A stretch of DNA of 33,380 bases from Oscillospiraceae bacterium (GCA_028689635.1 JAQVCU010000024.1:1-33380); one strand, 5' to 3'. Counted from the first letter of the stretch, positions 5,458 through 15,261 are shown. The notes: a model not told the origin generated them from the sequence alone. Numbers and translations: made by a program.

Positions 5458-6459
5458 ATGAAAAATATTTTGGTTACAGGGGCAGCCGGATACATTGGCA
5501 GCCACACCTGCGTCGAGCTTTTAAACGCCGGTTATGAGGTGACCGGCATGGACAATTTCGTCAATTCCAAGCCCGAAGTTCTTGAGCGGATCGAGCAGAT
5601 CACCGGCAAAAAAATGAAATTTTATGAGGCCGATATGCTGGATTACAGCGCCATGTGCCGTATTTTTGACGAGACTGCTCTGGACGCGGTGATCCATTTT
5701 GCGGGGCTCAAAGCGGTTGGAGAATCTGTGGCAAAACCGCTGGAATATTATCACAACAACATCGGCGGTACCCTGGAGCTGCTGCGCGCCATGAAACGGG
5801 CAGGCTGCAAAAAAATCGTTTTTTCCTCTTCCGCCACCGTGTACGGCATGAATAATCCCGTCCCTTATCGGGAGGGCTGCCCCACCTCCGCCACCAATCC
5901 CTATGGCTACACCAAAGTGATGATCGAGCAGATCCTCAGCGATATTTGTAAGGCAGAGCCCGATTGGAGCGCGGTGCTGCTGCGGTATTTTAATCCCATC
6001 GGCGCCCACGAGAGCGGCCTGATCGGCGAAAACCCCAACGGCATCCCCAACAACCTGTTGCCCTATGTGGCGCAGGTGGCCATGGGCCGGTTAAAACACC
6101 TCAATGTATTCGGCGACGATTATGAAACGCCGGACGGCACCGGCGTGCGGGACTACGTCCACGTGGTGGATCTTGCCCGCGGGCATATCGCCGCCCTGGA
6201 ATATGCAGAGACCCATCCCGGCGCGGAGCCCATCAATCTGGGGACCGGCAAGGGTACCAGCGTACTGGAGATCGTCAGCGCCTTTGAAAAGGCCTGCGGC
6301 CGTCCCATTCCCTATGTGATCGCGCCCCGTCGGGCAGGCGATATCGCCACTTGCTACGCCGATACTGCCAAAGCCAAGGAGCTGCTAAACTGGCAGGCCG
6401 AATACGGCATTGAAAAAATGTGCGCCGACGGCTGGAATTTTACGCAGAAAAATAGCTGA
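5458..6459 (+). CDS. galE: UDP-glucose 4-epimerase
   Basis: A 333-residue short-chain dehydrogenase/reductase that interconverts UDP-galactose and UDP-glucose using bound NAD. The Rossmann motif TGAAGYIGSH starts at residue 7. The catalytic Ser/Thr region is KIVFSSSATVYG, and the Tyr-x3-Lys pair is Y149/K153 in NPYGYTK. The extended GalE substrate region (RYFNPIGAHESG, then the NNLLPYV and GTGVRDYVHV blocks) is typical. Of three in-frame ATGs, 5458 is chosen because AGGAG lies 10 nt before it; 5449 is only one base from that site. It sits in one unit with galK and ends at a large bidirectional terminator. Confidence 0.96.
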   Translation: MKNILVTGAAGYIGSHTCVELLNAGYEVTGMDNFVNSKPEVLERIEQITGKKMKFYEADMLDYSAMCRIFDETALDAVIHFAGLKAVGESVAKPLEYYHNNIGGTLELLRAMKRAGCKKIVFSSSATVYGMNNPVPYREGCPTSATNPYGYTKVMIEQILSDICKAEPDWSAVLLRYFNPIGAHESGLIGENPNGIPNNLLPYVAQVAMGRLKHLNVFGDDYETPDGTGVRDYVHVVDLARGHIAALEYAETHPGAEPINLGTGKGTSVLEIVSAFEKACGRPIPYVIAPRRAGDIATCYADTAKAKELLNWQAEYGIEKMCADGWNFTQKNS

Positions 6460-6491
6460 TCCCCCTAAAAACAGGCCATAAAAGGTTGCAT

Positions 6492-6540
6492 GATTCTATA
6501 AAAACGCCGGGCATTGTAAGCCCGGCGTTTTTATAGGATC
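6492..6540. terminator. Bidirectional terminator between galE and cls
   Basis: A 16-bp perfect stem (6497-6512 with 6520-6535) and a 7-nt loop, extended at its base by a nearly matching GATTC/GATCC pair. The outer part of the stem is A-rich on one side and T-rich on the other, so it should work in both directions. Confidence 0.88.
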
Positions 6541-6581
6541 GAACCAGCCGCTTTGATTGGCGGCGCCCTGCATCTTCTTTT

Positions 6582-8117
6582 TTACATCAGCGGCGCGAAT
6601 ACCCGCAAGATAGACCTGCCAAGCTTTCGGTACCACTTGACTTTGCGGCACTCTTCCAGCGTGACCTCCTGGCTTTTTTCCAGCGTCTTTAAAAAATCCT
6701 GATAAATGTCCGGAATGCTGGCGGTATTGTACATCCAAACAGCGCATTCAAAATGCAGATAAAGGCTGCGGTAATCCAGATTAATGGTGCCGACTACGCC
6801 GTAACGATCGTCCACAACAAAAGTTTTGGCGTGGATAAAGCCTGGCGTGTATTCGTATATTTTCACTCCCGCTTCTGTAAGGGCCTCGTAGTAGGCCCGG
6901 GTCACGGCGTGAACGAACCATTTATCCGCGATGTGGGGCGTGATGATACGCACATCCACACCGGATTTGGCCGCGTTTTTCAGTGCCGTCACCATCTCGC
7001 TGCTGATGATAAGGTAAGGCGTTGTAATATACACATAGCGCTCCGCCTTATTGACCATGTTGAGGTATACCGTCTCCCCCACCGATTCGTCGTCCAGGGG
7101 GCTGTCCGTAAAGGGCTGCACATAGCCCTGGGCCTCCGGGATCTCCCTGAGATAACGCGCACTGAAAAACTGCGAGTAATCCTCCGAAATACCCTTGGAA
7201 AAATCCCATAGGGAAAGGAACGTCACCGTCAAGCTCCAAACGGCCTCGCCCTTTAGCATAATGGCGGTGTCCTTCCAATGGCCGTGCTTTTCCACAGCGT
7301 TGATGTATTCATCAGCCAAATTGATGCCGCCGGTAAAACCGGTATGGCCGTCGATGACGCAGATCTTGCGGTGGTCGCGGTTGTTGAGCTGCATCGAAAG
7401 TATCGGGACAAAGGGATTAAAAACGCAGCAGGAGATCCCCGCCGCCTCCAGGGCGCGGCCAAATCCGGCCGGCAGGGTCATCAGCGAACCGACATCGTCA
7501 TACATCACCCGGACGTCCAATCCCTGGGCCGCCTTTTCCTTCAAAATATCAAGGATGGCGTTCCACATCACGCCTTCCTCAATGATAAAATATTCCAGGA
7601 AAATATAATGCTCCGCCTTTTTCAGCGCCTCCACCATACACTCAAATTTCTCCTCGCCGCTGGCGAGATATTTTGTCGCCGTGTTGCGATAAGGAGGACA
7701 GTGGGCATAATTGCAGATGTACTGCGCCTGCAGGGCCGCCTGCGGCTCTTCTTCCCGCCGCAGCTGTTCCATGGCGGAGGCAGGGCCGTCAATTTTTTCA
7801 AAATTCGCGTTCACGATCGCCATCTTCCGCTTCTGGCGGCGGGTCAGGCGGTTAATGCCAAACATCAGGTAGAACAGCCCCCCAAACAGCGGAAACAGCA
7901 GGATCGGGACCAGCCAGGCAATTTTATAAGCCGGGTCGCTTTTGTTGTTGATGATAGATAGCGAGGCGGCCAGGCTGATCAGTATGCTGATGCCGTAAAA
8001 AGAGACAAAATAATTGCGGAACGAGAGGATCATCTCTACCAGAAGGAGGATCTGCAGCAACAGCAGCAGGGCGACGATCACCGTCCGGTGAAATCGAAAT
8101 TGAAACAACTTTTTCAT
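6582..8117 (-). CDS. cls: Cardiolipin synthase (phospholipase D family)
   Basis: A 511-residue membrane enzyme that condenses two phosphatidylglycerols to cardiolipin and glycerol. Two N-terminal transmembrane helices (about residues 10-60) and a PLDc_N segment precede two HKD motifs: HRKICVIDG near residue 250 and HAKTFVVDD near 430. Each is followed by the expected GGINLADEY or GTINLDYRS glycine/asparagine block. The length matches bacterial Cls. ATG 8117 is chosen because GAGG lies 6 nt upstream; the TTG at 8129 contains that site and is not used. It lies 29 bp downstream of the AI-2E-type permease gene, probably in the same transcript, and ends near the bidirectional terminator shared with galE. 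Confidence 0.94.
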   Translation of the reverse strand: MKKLFQFRFHRTVIVALLLLLQILLLVEMILSFRNYFVSFYGISILISLAASLSIINNKSDPAYKIAWLVPILLFPLFGGLFYLMFGINRLTRRQKRKMAIVNANFEKIDGPASAMEQLRREEEPQAALQAQYICNYAHCPPYRNTATKYLASGEEKFECMVEALKKAEHYIFLEYFIIEEGVMWNAILDILKEKAAQGLDVRVMYDDVGSLMTLPAGFGRALEAAGISCCVFNPFVPILSMQLNNRDHRKICVIDGHTGFTGGINLADEYINAVEKHGHWKDTAIMLKGEAVWSLTVTFLSLWDFSKGISEDYSQFFSARYLREIPEAQGYVQPFTDSPLDDESVGETVYLNMVNKAERYVYITTPYLIISSEMVTALKNAAKSGVDVRIITPHIADKWFVHAVTRAYYEALTEAGVKIYEYTPGFIHAKTFVVDDRYGVVGTINLDYRSLYLHFECAVWMYNTASIPDIYQDFLKTLEKSQEVTLEECRKVKWYRKLGRSILRVFAPLM

Positions 8118-8146
8118 AAATATCCTCAATTTTCTGCGGTCTGGTC

Positions 8147-9319
8147 TTATCGCAGTTTTGATATCGGAGTCTTTTTTTCGGCCAGTCTGCGGGACGCTTC
8201 CTGTTTAAACAACGTATAGAGCACCGAAAACACGGGTACCATCACCAGCATGCCCACCACGCCAAAAGCGCTGCCGCCCACCGTCACCGCAGCCAAAACC
8301 CAGATACCGGGCAGGCCGATGGAGGAGCCCACCACTTTGGGATAGATCAGGTTCCCCTCGATCTGCTGCAAAACGAGGAACATCACCGCGAACCACAGCG
8401 CCTGCATGGGGCTTACAACCAGAATGAGCAGCGCGCCCACAATAAAGCCGATAAAGGCGCCGAATACCGGGATCAGCGCCGTCGCGCTGATGAGCACAGC
8501 CACCATCAGCGCATAGGGGAAACGGAATATGCTCATGCAGATAAAGAACATCAGCCCCAGGATCACTGCTTCTACGCACTGACCAGTGATAAATTTGGAA
8601 AAGGTGCGGCTGGTCAGGGTGCAGATCTCCAAAAAGCGGTCGGCGCGCTTTTCTTTTAAAAAGGCATACAAAGCGCGTTTGCACTGTCGGGCCAGGGTCT
8701 CTTTTTGAAGCAGTACATAGATGGAAAAGATCAGGCTCAAAACCATTGTCGTCACGCCGCTGAACACGCTGCCGATGATGGTCACCGTGGAGCCGACCAC
8801 ATTGCCAAAGCCGGATTGCAGGAAGGAGATGACGCTTTGGACAATGCTGTCCCAATCGAGCTTAATGTTGCCGAAATAGGTCACCGCTTCGGGAAAACGT
8901 TCCATCAATTCGCCGCTCCAGGCCTGCACCTGCTGCCAAAACTGCGGAAACGCCTCCCGCACCGTAGCCACGGTGTTGCTGATCTCTGGCACCACCAGCA
9001 GCATTACCACCGCTATCGCCACCAGCATCAGCAGGATCGTAACCACCAGGCTGACGGCCCGCAGCACTTTCCCCGCCTTCGGCCGTTTGGCAAGGCGGCA
9101 GAACAGCCGCTCCACCGCCTGCATGGGGACGTTGACCACAAAGGCGATGCAAAGCCCCAGGATAAACGGAGCGACAAGGGCGCAGCCCCAGGTGAGCAAG
9201 GACTGCACCTGCTTAAAATTGTTCAGCGCCCAGTAAAGCAGAATAGCGCCGCCCACCAGCAGCGCGACCTTTTTGATGTTTTCACGGGTAAGCTCCAAGC
9301 CAGATCCCTCTTTTCCCAT
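8147..9319 (-). CDS. AI-2E/PerM family membrane permease
   Basis: A protein of up to 390 residues with about eight hydrophobic helices. It begins with a Lys-rich NIKKVALLVGGAILLYW segment, contains the long amphipathic insert typical of the family (SGELMERFPEAVTYFGNI) and ends with the conserved pair QQIEGNLIYPKVVGSSIGLP and GVVGMLVMVPVF. Members include putative autoinducer-2 exporters, Na+/H+ antiporters and sporulation proteins of the YtvI kind, so the substrate cannot be named. ATG 9319 is given as start. A TTG at 9298 preceded by GAGGG with a 7-nt gap gives the family-like N-terminus MELTRENIKK and may be the true start. A TGC-TATAAT promoter lies about 85 bp upstream, and cls follows by 29 bp. 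Confidence 0.88.
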   Translation of the reverse strand: MGKEGSGLELTRENIKKVALLVGGAILLYWALNNFKQVQSLLTWGCALVAPFILGLCIAFVVNVPMQAVERLFCRLAKRPKAGKVLRAVSLVVTILLMLVAIAVVMLLVVPEISNTVATVREAFPQFWQQVQAWSGELMERFPEAVTYFGNIKLDWDSIVQSVISFLQSGFGNVVGSTVTIIGSVFSGVTTMVLSLIFSIYVLLQKETLARQCKRALYAFLKEKRADRFLEICTLTSRTFSKFITGQCVEAVILGLMFFICMSIFRFPYALMVAVLISATALIPVFGAFIGFIVGALLILVVSPMQALWFAVMFLVLQQIEGNLIYPKVVGSSIGLPGIWVLAAVTVGGSAFGVVGMLVMVPVFSVLYTLFKQEASRRLAEKKTPISKLR

Positions 9320-9403
9320 TGTGCGGCCCCCAGCGGGAACATAGCCGCCATTGCGGACAGACGTCCAGGAACAGCCGTCCTCTTCAGCATATATATTAGG
9401 ATT

Positions 9404-9412
9404 ATTATAGCA
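9404..9412 (-). promoter_or_regulatory. Extended -10 promoter for permease-cls unit
   Basis: On the reverse strand TGC-TATAAT (9412-9404) is a perfect extended -10 element. No good -35 hexamer is seen at 16-18 bp, which is typical of extended -10 promoters. The predicted leader is about 75-80 nt. Confidence 0.5.
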
Positions 9413-9451
9413 AGGTTCCCCATAAAACGCCAGTACTTTGGGGCAAACTTT

Positions 9452-9508
9452 CCAAAACGGCAAAACGGCCCGAGAGCCTGCAAGGCCCGGGCCGTTTTGC
9501 CGTTTTTG
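9452..9508 (-). terminator. Terminator of the maltodextrin operon (after glgP)
   Basis: A 19-bp perfect stem (9454-9472 with 9488-9506) and a 15-nt loop, ending in TTTTGG on the reverse strand. It lies just after the glgP stop at 9515 and before the permease promoter. Confidence 0.85.
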
Positions 9509-9514
9509 GGGGCT

Positions 9515-11842
9515 TCATCCGATCTTCCAGATCTCTTCGGCATACTGCCGCACCGTACGGTCGCTGGAAAACTTTCCGGCGCCAGCCGTGTTCATCAGGC
9601 ATTTTTTTGCGAAAGCTTCGCGGTCGCCACAGTCTCGGATCGCCTGCAGGCGCGCCTTGCAATAGGGGATAAAATCCAGCAACAGGTAATAATGATCCGG
9701 CTTGTGCCAGGAAGCCTCCGCCAGGAGGGCGTCGTACAGCTCCCGGAACATGCCTGTCCCGCCATCGCTTACCGTGCCGTCGATCAGCGTATCCACCACC
9801 CGGCGGATACGGGCGTCCCCTAAATACAGATCCTTTGCGCAATAGCTGCCCTCCACCCGGCGGATCTCCTCAATGGTGGCGCCAAAAATATAGTTGTTCT
9901 CCCGGCCGGATTGTTCCACGATCTCCACATTGGCCCCGTCCAGCGTTCCCAGGGTCACTGCGCCATTGAGCATGAACTTCATGTTGCCGGTCCCGGAGGC
10001 TTCCGTCCCCGCAGGGGAAATCTGTTCTGAAATATCCGCCGCCGGGATCAGTTTTTCCGCATAGGAAACATCGTAATTCTGTACAAACAACACCTGCAGC
10101 CGTCCGGAAATTTCCGGATCCCCGTTGACTAGCCTGGCGACTTCGTTGATGTATTTGATGATCGCCTTGGCACGGTAATACCCCGGGGCCGCCTTGGCGC
10201 CAAACAGGCAGACCACACTCCGGATATCTTTTAGGCCGCCTTCCTTCATGGTAAAATACAGATCCAAAATGGAAAAGGCGTTGAGCAGCTGGCGTTTGTA
10301 CTCATGAAGCCGCTTGATCTGAATATCAAAAACAGCTTCCGAATCGAGCAGGACGCCCTCCCGCTTTTGGATATAGCTGCAAAGCTGGCGCTTTTTCTCT
10401 GCTTTTACCGCCATAAATTCCCGGATCGTCCCCGCTTCTCCGGCGTAGGGCTCCAGCCTTCTAAGCTGATCGAGATCTGTGATCCAGCCGTCGCCGATGC
10501 GCCCGGTGATAAGCCTGGAGAGTTCCGGGTTACACAGCAGCAGCCAGCGCCGCTGGGTGATGCCGTTGGTTTTGTTGTGAAAGCGTTCCGGATACAGGCT
10601 ATACCATTCTTTCAGCGCGCTGTCCTTCAAGATCTCGGTGTGGATCCGGGCGACGCCATTGGTGGAGTGGGAAGCGTAGATGGCAAGGCGCGCCATGTGT
10701 ACCTGGCCCGCGCTGATGATATCATAACCGCAGGGGCCGGCGACGCCGCGTCCCTTAAGCTCGCGGCGCAAACCGTTCTGCACCGCCACCACATAGGGGT
10801 AAAGTTCCGGCAGGACTTCCCGGAAAAGGCTGGTATCCCAACGTTCCAGCGCCTCGGACATGACAGTATGGTTGGTATAGGCAAACGTATCCCGCACAAT
10901 GGGGAACGCCTGGTCGTAGGTCATACAGCCCTCGCTCATCAAGATCCGCAGCAGCTCCGGAACGGCGCAGACCGGATGGGTATCGTTAAGCTGGATGGCA
11001 AAATTTTTCGCAAAATCGGAAAGATCGGCGCCGTGTTCCCGCCGGTAAGCCCGCAGCACGCTTTGCAGCGACGCGCTGGAAAAAAAGTACTGCTGCTTCA
11101 GGCGCAGGGTCTTCCCTTCCCGGGTATCGTCGTTGGGGTACAGCACGGCGGATATTCGCTCCGCCCGGTTCTTTTCCGCCACGGCGGCATCATATTGCTG
11201 GGCGTTAAAAAGCTCAAAATCAAAATCCGAAAGCGCCTCGGCCTGCCAAAGGCGCAGGTTGTTTACCGTCTGGCCGCCGTAGCCGATGACCGGCATATCG
11301 TAAGGCACCGCCCGCACCGTCTGGTCGCCAAAGGAGACGATCTCTGCTTCATCCTCCCGGCGGACGCTCCAGGGGTCTCCGAAACGCGTCCAGTCGTCCG
11401 CCAGCTCTTTTTGAAACCCATCCTCGAAAACCTGGTGAAACAGCCCGTAACGGTACCGGATCCCAAAGCCGTTCAGCGGCAGGCCCAGCGTGGCGGCGGA
11501 ATCCAAAAAGCAGGCGGCCAGCCTGTCCAGGCCGCCGTTGCCCAGCGCCGCGTCCTCTATCTCTTCAAAAGCCCCCATATCTACGCCATGCCGCCCCAGG
11601 ATCTCCCGGCACTGCTCCAGCCTGCCCATATTCAAAAGGTTGCTGTAGATCAGTCGGCCGGTCAAAAACTCCGCCGAAAAATAGCAGGCCCGTTTGCCGG
11701 AGGGCGCCGCTTGCCATTTCTCCCGCAAAAACGACATTGCCGCCCCGGATACTGCCCGGTACAGCGGGGCTGTCGCCGCCGTCTCCATGGTCTTTCCCTC
11801 CAGAGACAGCAGTTCCAGGATCCTTTGCTCAAATTCGTTCAC
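9515..11842 (-). CDS. glgP: Glycogen/maltodextrin phosphorylase
   Basis: A 775-residue GT35 phosphorylase. It removes the non-reducing glucose of alpha-1,4-glucans with phosphate, giving glucose-1-phosphate, and carries pyridoxal phosphate on a lysine. The PLP-lysine motif EASGTGNMKFMLNG is near residue 620. Other family blocks are the glycine-rich GNGGLDRLAACFLDS, GFGIRYRYGLFHQ, QLNDTHP and the NGITQRRWL loop. The length is on the short side of the family. GTG 11842 has a GGGGGAGG site 4 nt upstream and lies 12 bp after malQ. With MalQ and the transporter upstream, the physiological substrate is probably imported maltodextrin, so malP would be an equally good name. Confidence 0.95.
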   Translation of the reverse strand: MNEFEQRILELLSLEGKTMETAATAPLYRAVSGAAMSFLREKWQAAPSGKRACYFSAEFLTGRLIYSNLLNMGRLEQCREILGRHGVDMGAFEEIEDAALGNGGLDRLAACFLDSAATLGLPLNGFGIRYRYGLFHQVFEDGFQKELADDWTRFGDPWSVRREDEAEIVSFGDQTVRAVPYDMPVIGYGGQTVNNLRLWQAEALSDFDFELFNAQQYDAAVAEKNRAERISAVLYPNDDTREGKTLRLKQQYFFSSASLQSVLRAYRREHGADLSDFAKNFAIQLNDTHPVCAVPELLRILMSEGCMTYDQAFPIVRDTFAYTNHTVMSEALERWDTSLFREVLPELYPYVVAVQNGLRRELKGRGVAGPCGYDIISAGQVHMARLAIYASHSTNGVARIHTEILKDSALKEWYSLYPERFHNKTNGITQRRWLLLCNPELSRLITGRIGDGWITDLDQLRRLEPYAGEAGTIREFMAVKAEKKRQLCSYIQKREGVLLDSEAVFDIQIKRLHEYKRQLLNAFSILDLYFTMKEGGLKDIRSVVCLFGAKAAPGYYRAKAIIKYINEVARLVNGDPEISGRLQVLFVQNYDVSYAEKLIPAADISEQISPAGTEASGTGNMKFMLNGAVTLGTLDGANVEIVEQSGRENNYIFGATIEEIRRVEGSYCAKDLYLGDARIRRVVDTLIDGTVSDGGTGMFRELYDALLAEASWHKPDHYYLLLDFIPYCKARLQAIRDCGDREAFAKKCLMNTAGAGKFSSDRTVRQYAEEIWKIG

Positions 11843-11854
11843 GCGTCCTCCCCC

Positions 11855-13354
11855 TTATCTTCCATAAAGCGCGGTCAGCTCCCGCAGACGGCGCGCAAAT
11901 TCTTCGGTCAAACGGTCCTCCCGCAGGCGCCAGCGCCAGTTTTGCCCGATGGTAGAGGGGGTATTGATGCGGGAATCATCCCCCATCCCAAGCAGATCCT
12001 GGATCAAAAATACCACGGTGTTGGCAACGCTGGCATACCCGGCACGCACCAGGGCCCAGGGCAGCTGGCCCACCGTGGAAACGCCAAGATAATCCTTTGC
12101 AAAAAGGAGGCTTTCGGCGCTCTGCTCCGGAAAATAGCCCGCCAAAGGCTGATTATCGTGGGTACCGGCATATACCACCATATTCTGCCTGTGATGGCAA
12201 GGCAGGTTTTCGTTGTCGCTGCCGGAATCAAAGGCAAATTCCATCAGCTTCATCCCCGGATAACCGCTTTCCTCCAGCAGCTCCCGCACGGCGGGCGTCA
12301 CCACCCCTAAGTCCTCCGCAATGATCTTTTTGCCCCCCAGCACCTCCGAGATCGCTTCCAGCAGCTTTTTGCCGGGGCCCGGCACCCAGACGCCGCGGGC
12401 GGCGGTATCGTCTTCGGCCGGGATGGAATAGTAACGCACAACGCCGATAAAGTGATCGATGCGGATCATATCATAAAGTCCGGCGGAAGCCGCCATGCGG
12501 CTTTTCCACCAAGAAAAGCCGTCTTGCTCCATTCTGTCCCATCGGTAAAGGGGGTTCCCCCACAGCTGACCCGTGGCGGAAAACATATCAGGCGGCACCC
12601 CCGCCACCCGGGTTGGACGCCGCTCCCCGTCAAGCTGGAACTGATCTCCGTTGACCCACACGTCGGCGCTGTCCAACGCCACATAGATGGGGATATCTCC
12701 AATGATCGAGATCCCTCGGGCGTTGGCGTAGCTTTTCAGGCGGCCCCACTGCTCAAAAAATTTGTATTGGCAAAATTTCCAAAATTCGATCTCTTCCTCC
12801 ATCTCCCGGCGCAGATCCTCCAACGCCGCGGGGTCCCGCCGTCGGATCGTCTCCGGCCACGCCAGCCATTCCCGGCCGCCAAAACGCTCTTTGGCCGTCA
12901 TGTATTCGCAGTAATCCCCCAGCCAATGCGCATTTTCCCCGCAAAATCGGACATATTCCGGCAGATCCCGATGTCCGCTGCGCCGAAAGGCCTGGCGCAG
13001 CACCGGAAAACGGCAGCGATAGATCTTCTCATAGTCGATGTCGTCCGCCTGCCCTCCCCAGTCCGGCGCATCGATCTCTTCCTGGGTGAGCAGCCCTTCC
13101 TCCCGCAGAAAGTCTAAATCGATGAAATAAGGGTTTCCGGAAAAAGCGGAAAAGCTTTGATAGGGGCTATCCCCATAGCTGGTGGGCCCAATGGGAAGCA
13201 CCTGCCAATATTTTTGGCCCGCCGCGGATAAAAAATCCACAAAACGGTACGCCGCCCCGCCAAGGGAGCCGATGCCATAGGGAGAAGGAAGGCTGGCCAC
13301 CGGCAGCAGGATCCCGGCGCCGCGCTCCATGGGCGGCTGTTTTTGCAAAGTCAC
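11855..13354 (-). CDS. malQ: 4-alpha-glucanotransferase (amylomaltase, GH77)
   Basis: A 499-residue GH77 enzyme that transfers alpha-1,4-glucan segments between maltodextrins and releases glucose, producing chains long enough for the phosphorylase encoded next. Signatures: GILLPVASLPSPYGIGSLG at the start, PIYVALDSADVW, the nucleophile aspartate in MIRIDHFIG near residue 300, the acid/base EDLG block, and THDNQPLAGYF near the C-terminus. The GTG start is preceded by AGAGGTG; an internal ATG eight codons later is possible. It lies 52 bp after the second permease gene and 12 bp before glgP, within one operon. Confidence 0.95.
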   Translation of the reverse strand: MTLQKQPPMERGAGILLPVASLPSPYGIGSLGGAAYRFVDFLSAAGQKYWQVLPIGPTSYGDSPYQSFSAFSGNPYFIDLDFLREEGLLTQEEIDAPDWGGQADDIDYEKIYRCRFPVLRQAFRRSGHRDLPEYVRFCGENAHWLGDYCEYMTAKERFGGREWLAWPETIRRRDPAALEDLRREMEEEIEFWKFCQYKFFEQWGRLKSYANARGISIIGDIPIYVALDSADVWVNGDQFQLDGERRPTRVAGVPPDMFSATGQLWGNPLYRWDRMEQDGFSWWKSRMAASAGLYDMIRIDHFIGVVRYYSIPAEDDTAARGVWVPGPGKKLLEAISEVLGGKKIIAEDLGVVTPAVRELLEESGYPGMKLMEFAFDSGSDNENLPCHHRQNMVVYAGTHDNQPLAGYFPEQSAESLLFAKDYLGVSTVGQLPWALVRAGYASVANTVVFLIQDLLGMGDDSRINTPSTIGQNWRWRLREDRLTEEFARRLRELTALYGR

Positions 13355-13406
13355 TTTGTGTCACCTCTCGTGTAGAATCGTCTATTTCAGCCCCGGGCCG
13401 CGCTTT

Positions 13407-14243
13407 TCAGCCTTTTACCGCGCCGGAGATAACGCCCCTGATGATATATTTTTGGCAGAAGAGATAAAATATGACAATGGGAATAATGGAAAGCACCAGC
13501 ATCGCCATCATTGCCCCCATATCTTTAGAGCCGTAGCCGCCCACCAGGTACTGCACCGCCACCGGGATCGTACGGTATTTGCTGCCGATCACCAGAAGGG
13601 GCAGCAGATAATCGTTCCAGACCCACATGGCGTTTAAAATCGCCACCGTGATCGCTGTCGGGCGGAGGATAGGCAGCACCACCCCAAAAAAGATCTGCAC
13701 CGGGCCGCAGCCGTCAATGGTGGCAGCCTCCTCGATCTCCAGCGGGATGGCCCGGACAAAACCGCTGAACATGAACACCGAAAGGCCCGCTCCAAAACCG
13801 AGATAGATCACCAGAATCCCCACAGCATTATCCAAACGCAGCACATTGGCAAGCTTCGACATGGTGAACATCACCATCTGAAAGGGAACGATCATGGAAA
13901 AGACAAAGCAGTAATATAAAAAAGCGGTAAAGCGCCCCTTTACCCGGATGATATACCAGGCTGTCATGGACGTAAAAAGCACAATAGCCGCCACCGAACC
14001 GGTGGTAATGAACAGGGAGTAACCAAACGCGCTAAAAAATCCGGTCTTTCCAACGCCGGTGAGGTAGTTTTCCAGCCCGGCAAAGGTCTCGGCGGTGGGC
14101 AGGCGAAAGGGCTCTTCCGAAATAAAAAAACGGCCTTTGAAGGAATTCATCAGGATGATAAAGACCGGCGCCAGAAAAAGCGCGGACAGCAAGGTAATAA
14201 AGAGGATGATCAGCAGATCCAGCCCATGATTGCGTTCTGCCAT
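13407..14243 (-). CDS. Sugar ABC transporter permease, MalG type
   Basis: A 278-residue inner-membrane permease of the CUT1 family with about six transmembrane helices. The cytoplasmic EAA loop reads EIEEAATIDGCGPVQIFFGVVLP; this contacts the ABC ATPase. The N-terminal helix is followed by a periplasmic-side region (RLPTAETFAGLENYLTGVG) typical of MalG-like proteins. ATG 14243 overlaps the TGA of the partner permease by one base, indicating translational coupling; an upstream start would lie inside that gene. Together with the MalF-type partner and the binding protein it forms the maltodextrin importer. No ATPase gene is nearby, so a shared MsmX-type ATPase is expected. The sugar is inferred from malQ and glgP. 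Confidence 0.9.
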   Translation of the reverse strand: MAERNHGLDLLIILFITLLSALFLAPVFIILMNSFKGRFFISEEPFRLPTAETFAGLENYLTGVGKTGFFSAFGYSLFITTGSVAAIVLFTSMTAWYIIRVKGRFTAFLYYCFVFSMIVPFQMVMFTMSKLANVLRLDNAVGILVIYLGFGAGLSVFMFSGFVRAIPLEIEEAATIDGCGPVQIFFGVVLPILRPTAITVAILNAMWVWNDYLLPLLVIGSKYRTIPVAVQYLVGGYGSKDMGAMMAMLVLSIIPIVIFYLFCQKYIIRGVISGAVKG

Positions 14244-15091
14244 CAGCCCTCCACCTCCCGGCTTCTGGTAAGCCAAAGCTGCGTCAGGGCAATGGCGGCC
14301 ACCAGCAGGAAAAACACCACCGCTTTGGCCTGGCCAACGCCTTCATAGCCCGTGCGGCCATAAAAGGTTTTGTAAATATTCAGGGCCAGCATGGTGGTCT
14401 GCTCCGAAGGGGCGCCGCCAGTCAGCGCCAGATTCTGGTCAAACATCTTGAAGGAATTGGTCAGGGTAAGGAAGGTGCAGATGGTAACGGAGGGCATGAC
14501 CAGCGGAAAAGTAACCCTTAGCAGGGTTTGAAACGGAGAGGAACCGTCGATGGCCGCCGCCTCGATGAGCTCCCCGGGGATATTTTGAAGCCCGGCGATG
14601 TAGATGATCATCATATACCCCACCATCTGCCAATTCATCAGCGCTACCATGCCCCAAAAACCGTATCTGGCGTCGGCCAGCAGCGTGACCCCTTTGGGAT
14701 ACAACACGCCGTTGATGATCAGCTGCCAAATATATCCCAGCACGATACCGCCGATCAGGTTCGGCATAAAAAACACCGTCCGGAACAGATTGGTACCGGC
14801 GACGCCGCGGGTAAGCAGAAGCGCCAGGAAAAAGGCCGCCGCGTTGACCGTAACCACAGAGACTACGGTGAAGCGGACGGTAAACCAAAGGGCGCGGATG
14901 AATTCCGCGCTTTCGCCAAAGGCCTTAACATAGTTTTGCAGTCCAACGTATCTGGCGTTGGATACGGTGGTAAACTCCGCAAAAGAAAGGCCAACGCCGA
15001 AAACAAATGGAATGACGAAGGATATACAAAAGGCGGCCACCGCTGGCAAGGCAAAAAATGCAAAATACTTTTTCAGCGTTTTTTGCATCAT
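14243..15091 (-). CDS. Sugar ABC transporter permease, MalF type
   Basis: A 282-residue CUT1 permease. It has a short N-terminus, a first helix AFFALPAVAAFCISFVIPFV, and the EAA loop ELIEAAAIDGSSPFQTLLRVTFPLV near residue 200, followed by the conserved Asn-rich QNLALTGGAP block before the last helix. GAGGA lies upstream of two adjacent ATGs (15091 and 15088); either may be used. It pairs with the MalG-type permease, with which it overlaps by one base. A strong hairpin separates it from the binding-protein gene upstream, so it is probably expressed at a lower level. The substrate, probably maltodextrin, is inferred from the operon. Confidence 0.9.
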   Translation of the reverse strand: MMQKTLKKYFAFFALPAVAAFCISFVIPFVFGVGLSFAEFTTVSNARYVGLQNYVKAFGESAEFIRALWFTVRFTVVSVVTVNAAAFFLALLLTRGVAGTNLFRTVFFMPNLIGGIVLGYIWQLIINGVLYPKGVTLLADARYGFWGMVALMNWQMVGYMMIIYIAGLQNIPGELIEAAAIDGSSPFQTLLRVTFPLVMPSVTICTFLTLTNSFKMFDQNLALTGGAPSEQTTMLALNIYKTFYGRTGYEGVGQAKAVVFFLLVAAIALTQLWLTRSREVEG

Positions 15092-15261
15092 ATCTTCCTC
15101 GTTTCCGCATTGCTTGCCGCAGTGCCGAACCCCGCCGCAAAATCTGGCGGCGTCTTCGGGCGGCGCCCTTTCCCAAAGCCCCCTCCCGCCGGTTTTGCAA
15201 AAAGCGGGCGGGGGGCTCCGCCGGACACTTGGCCGAATGCTGTTATTCTATCACATTTTTT

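Noticed and set aside
10304-12310. Very long forward open frame (668 codons)
   Set aside because: It is antisense to glgP and malQ, both of which have intact family motifs. High GC content with biased third positions keeps antisense frames open.
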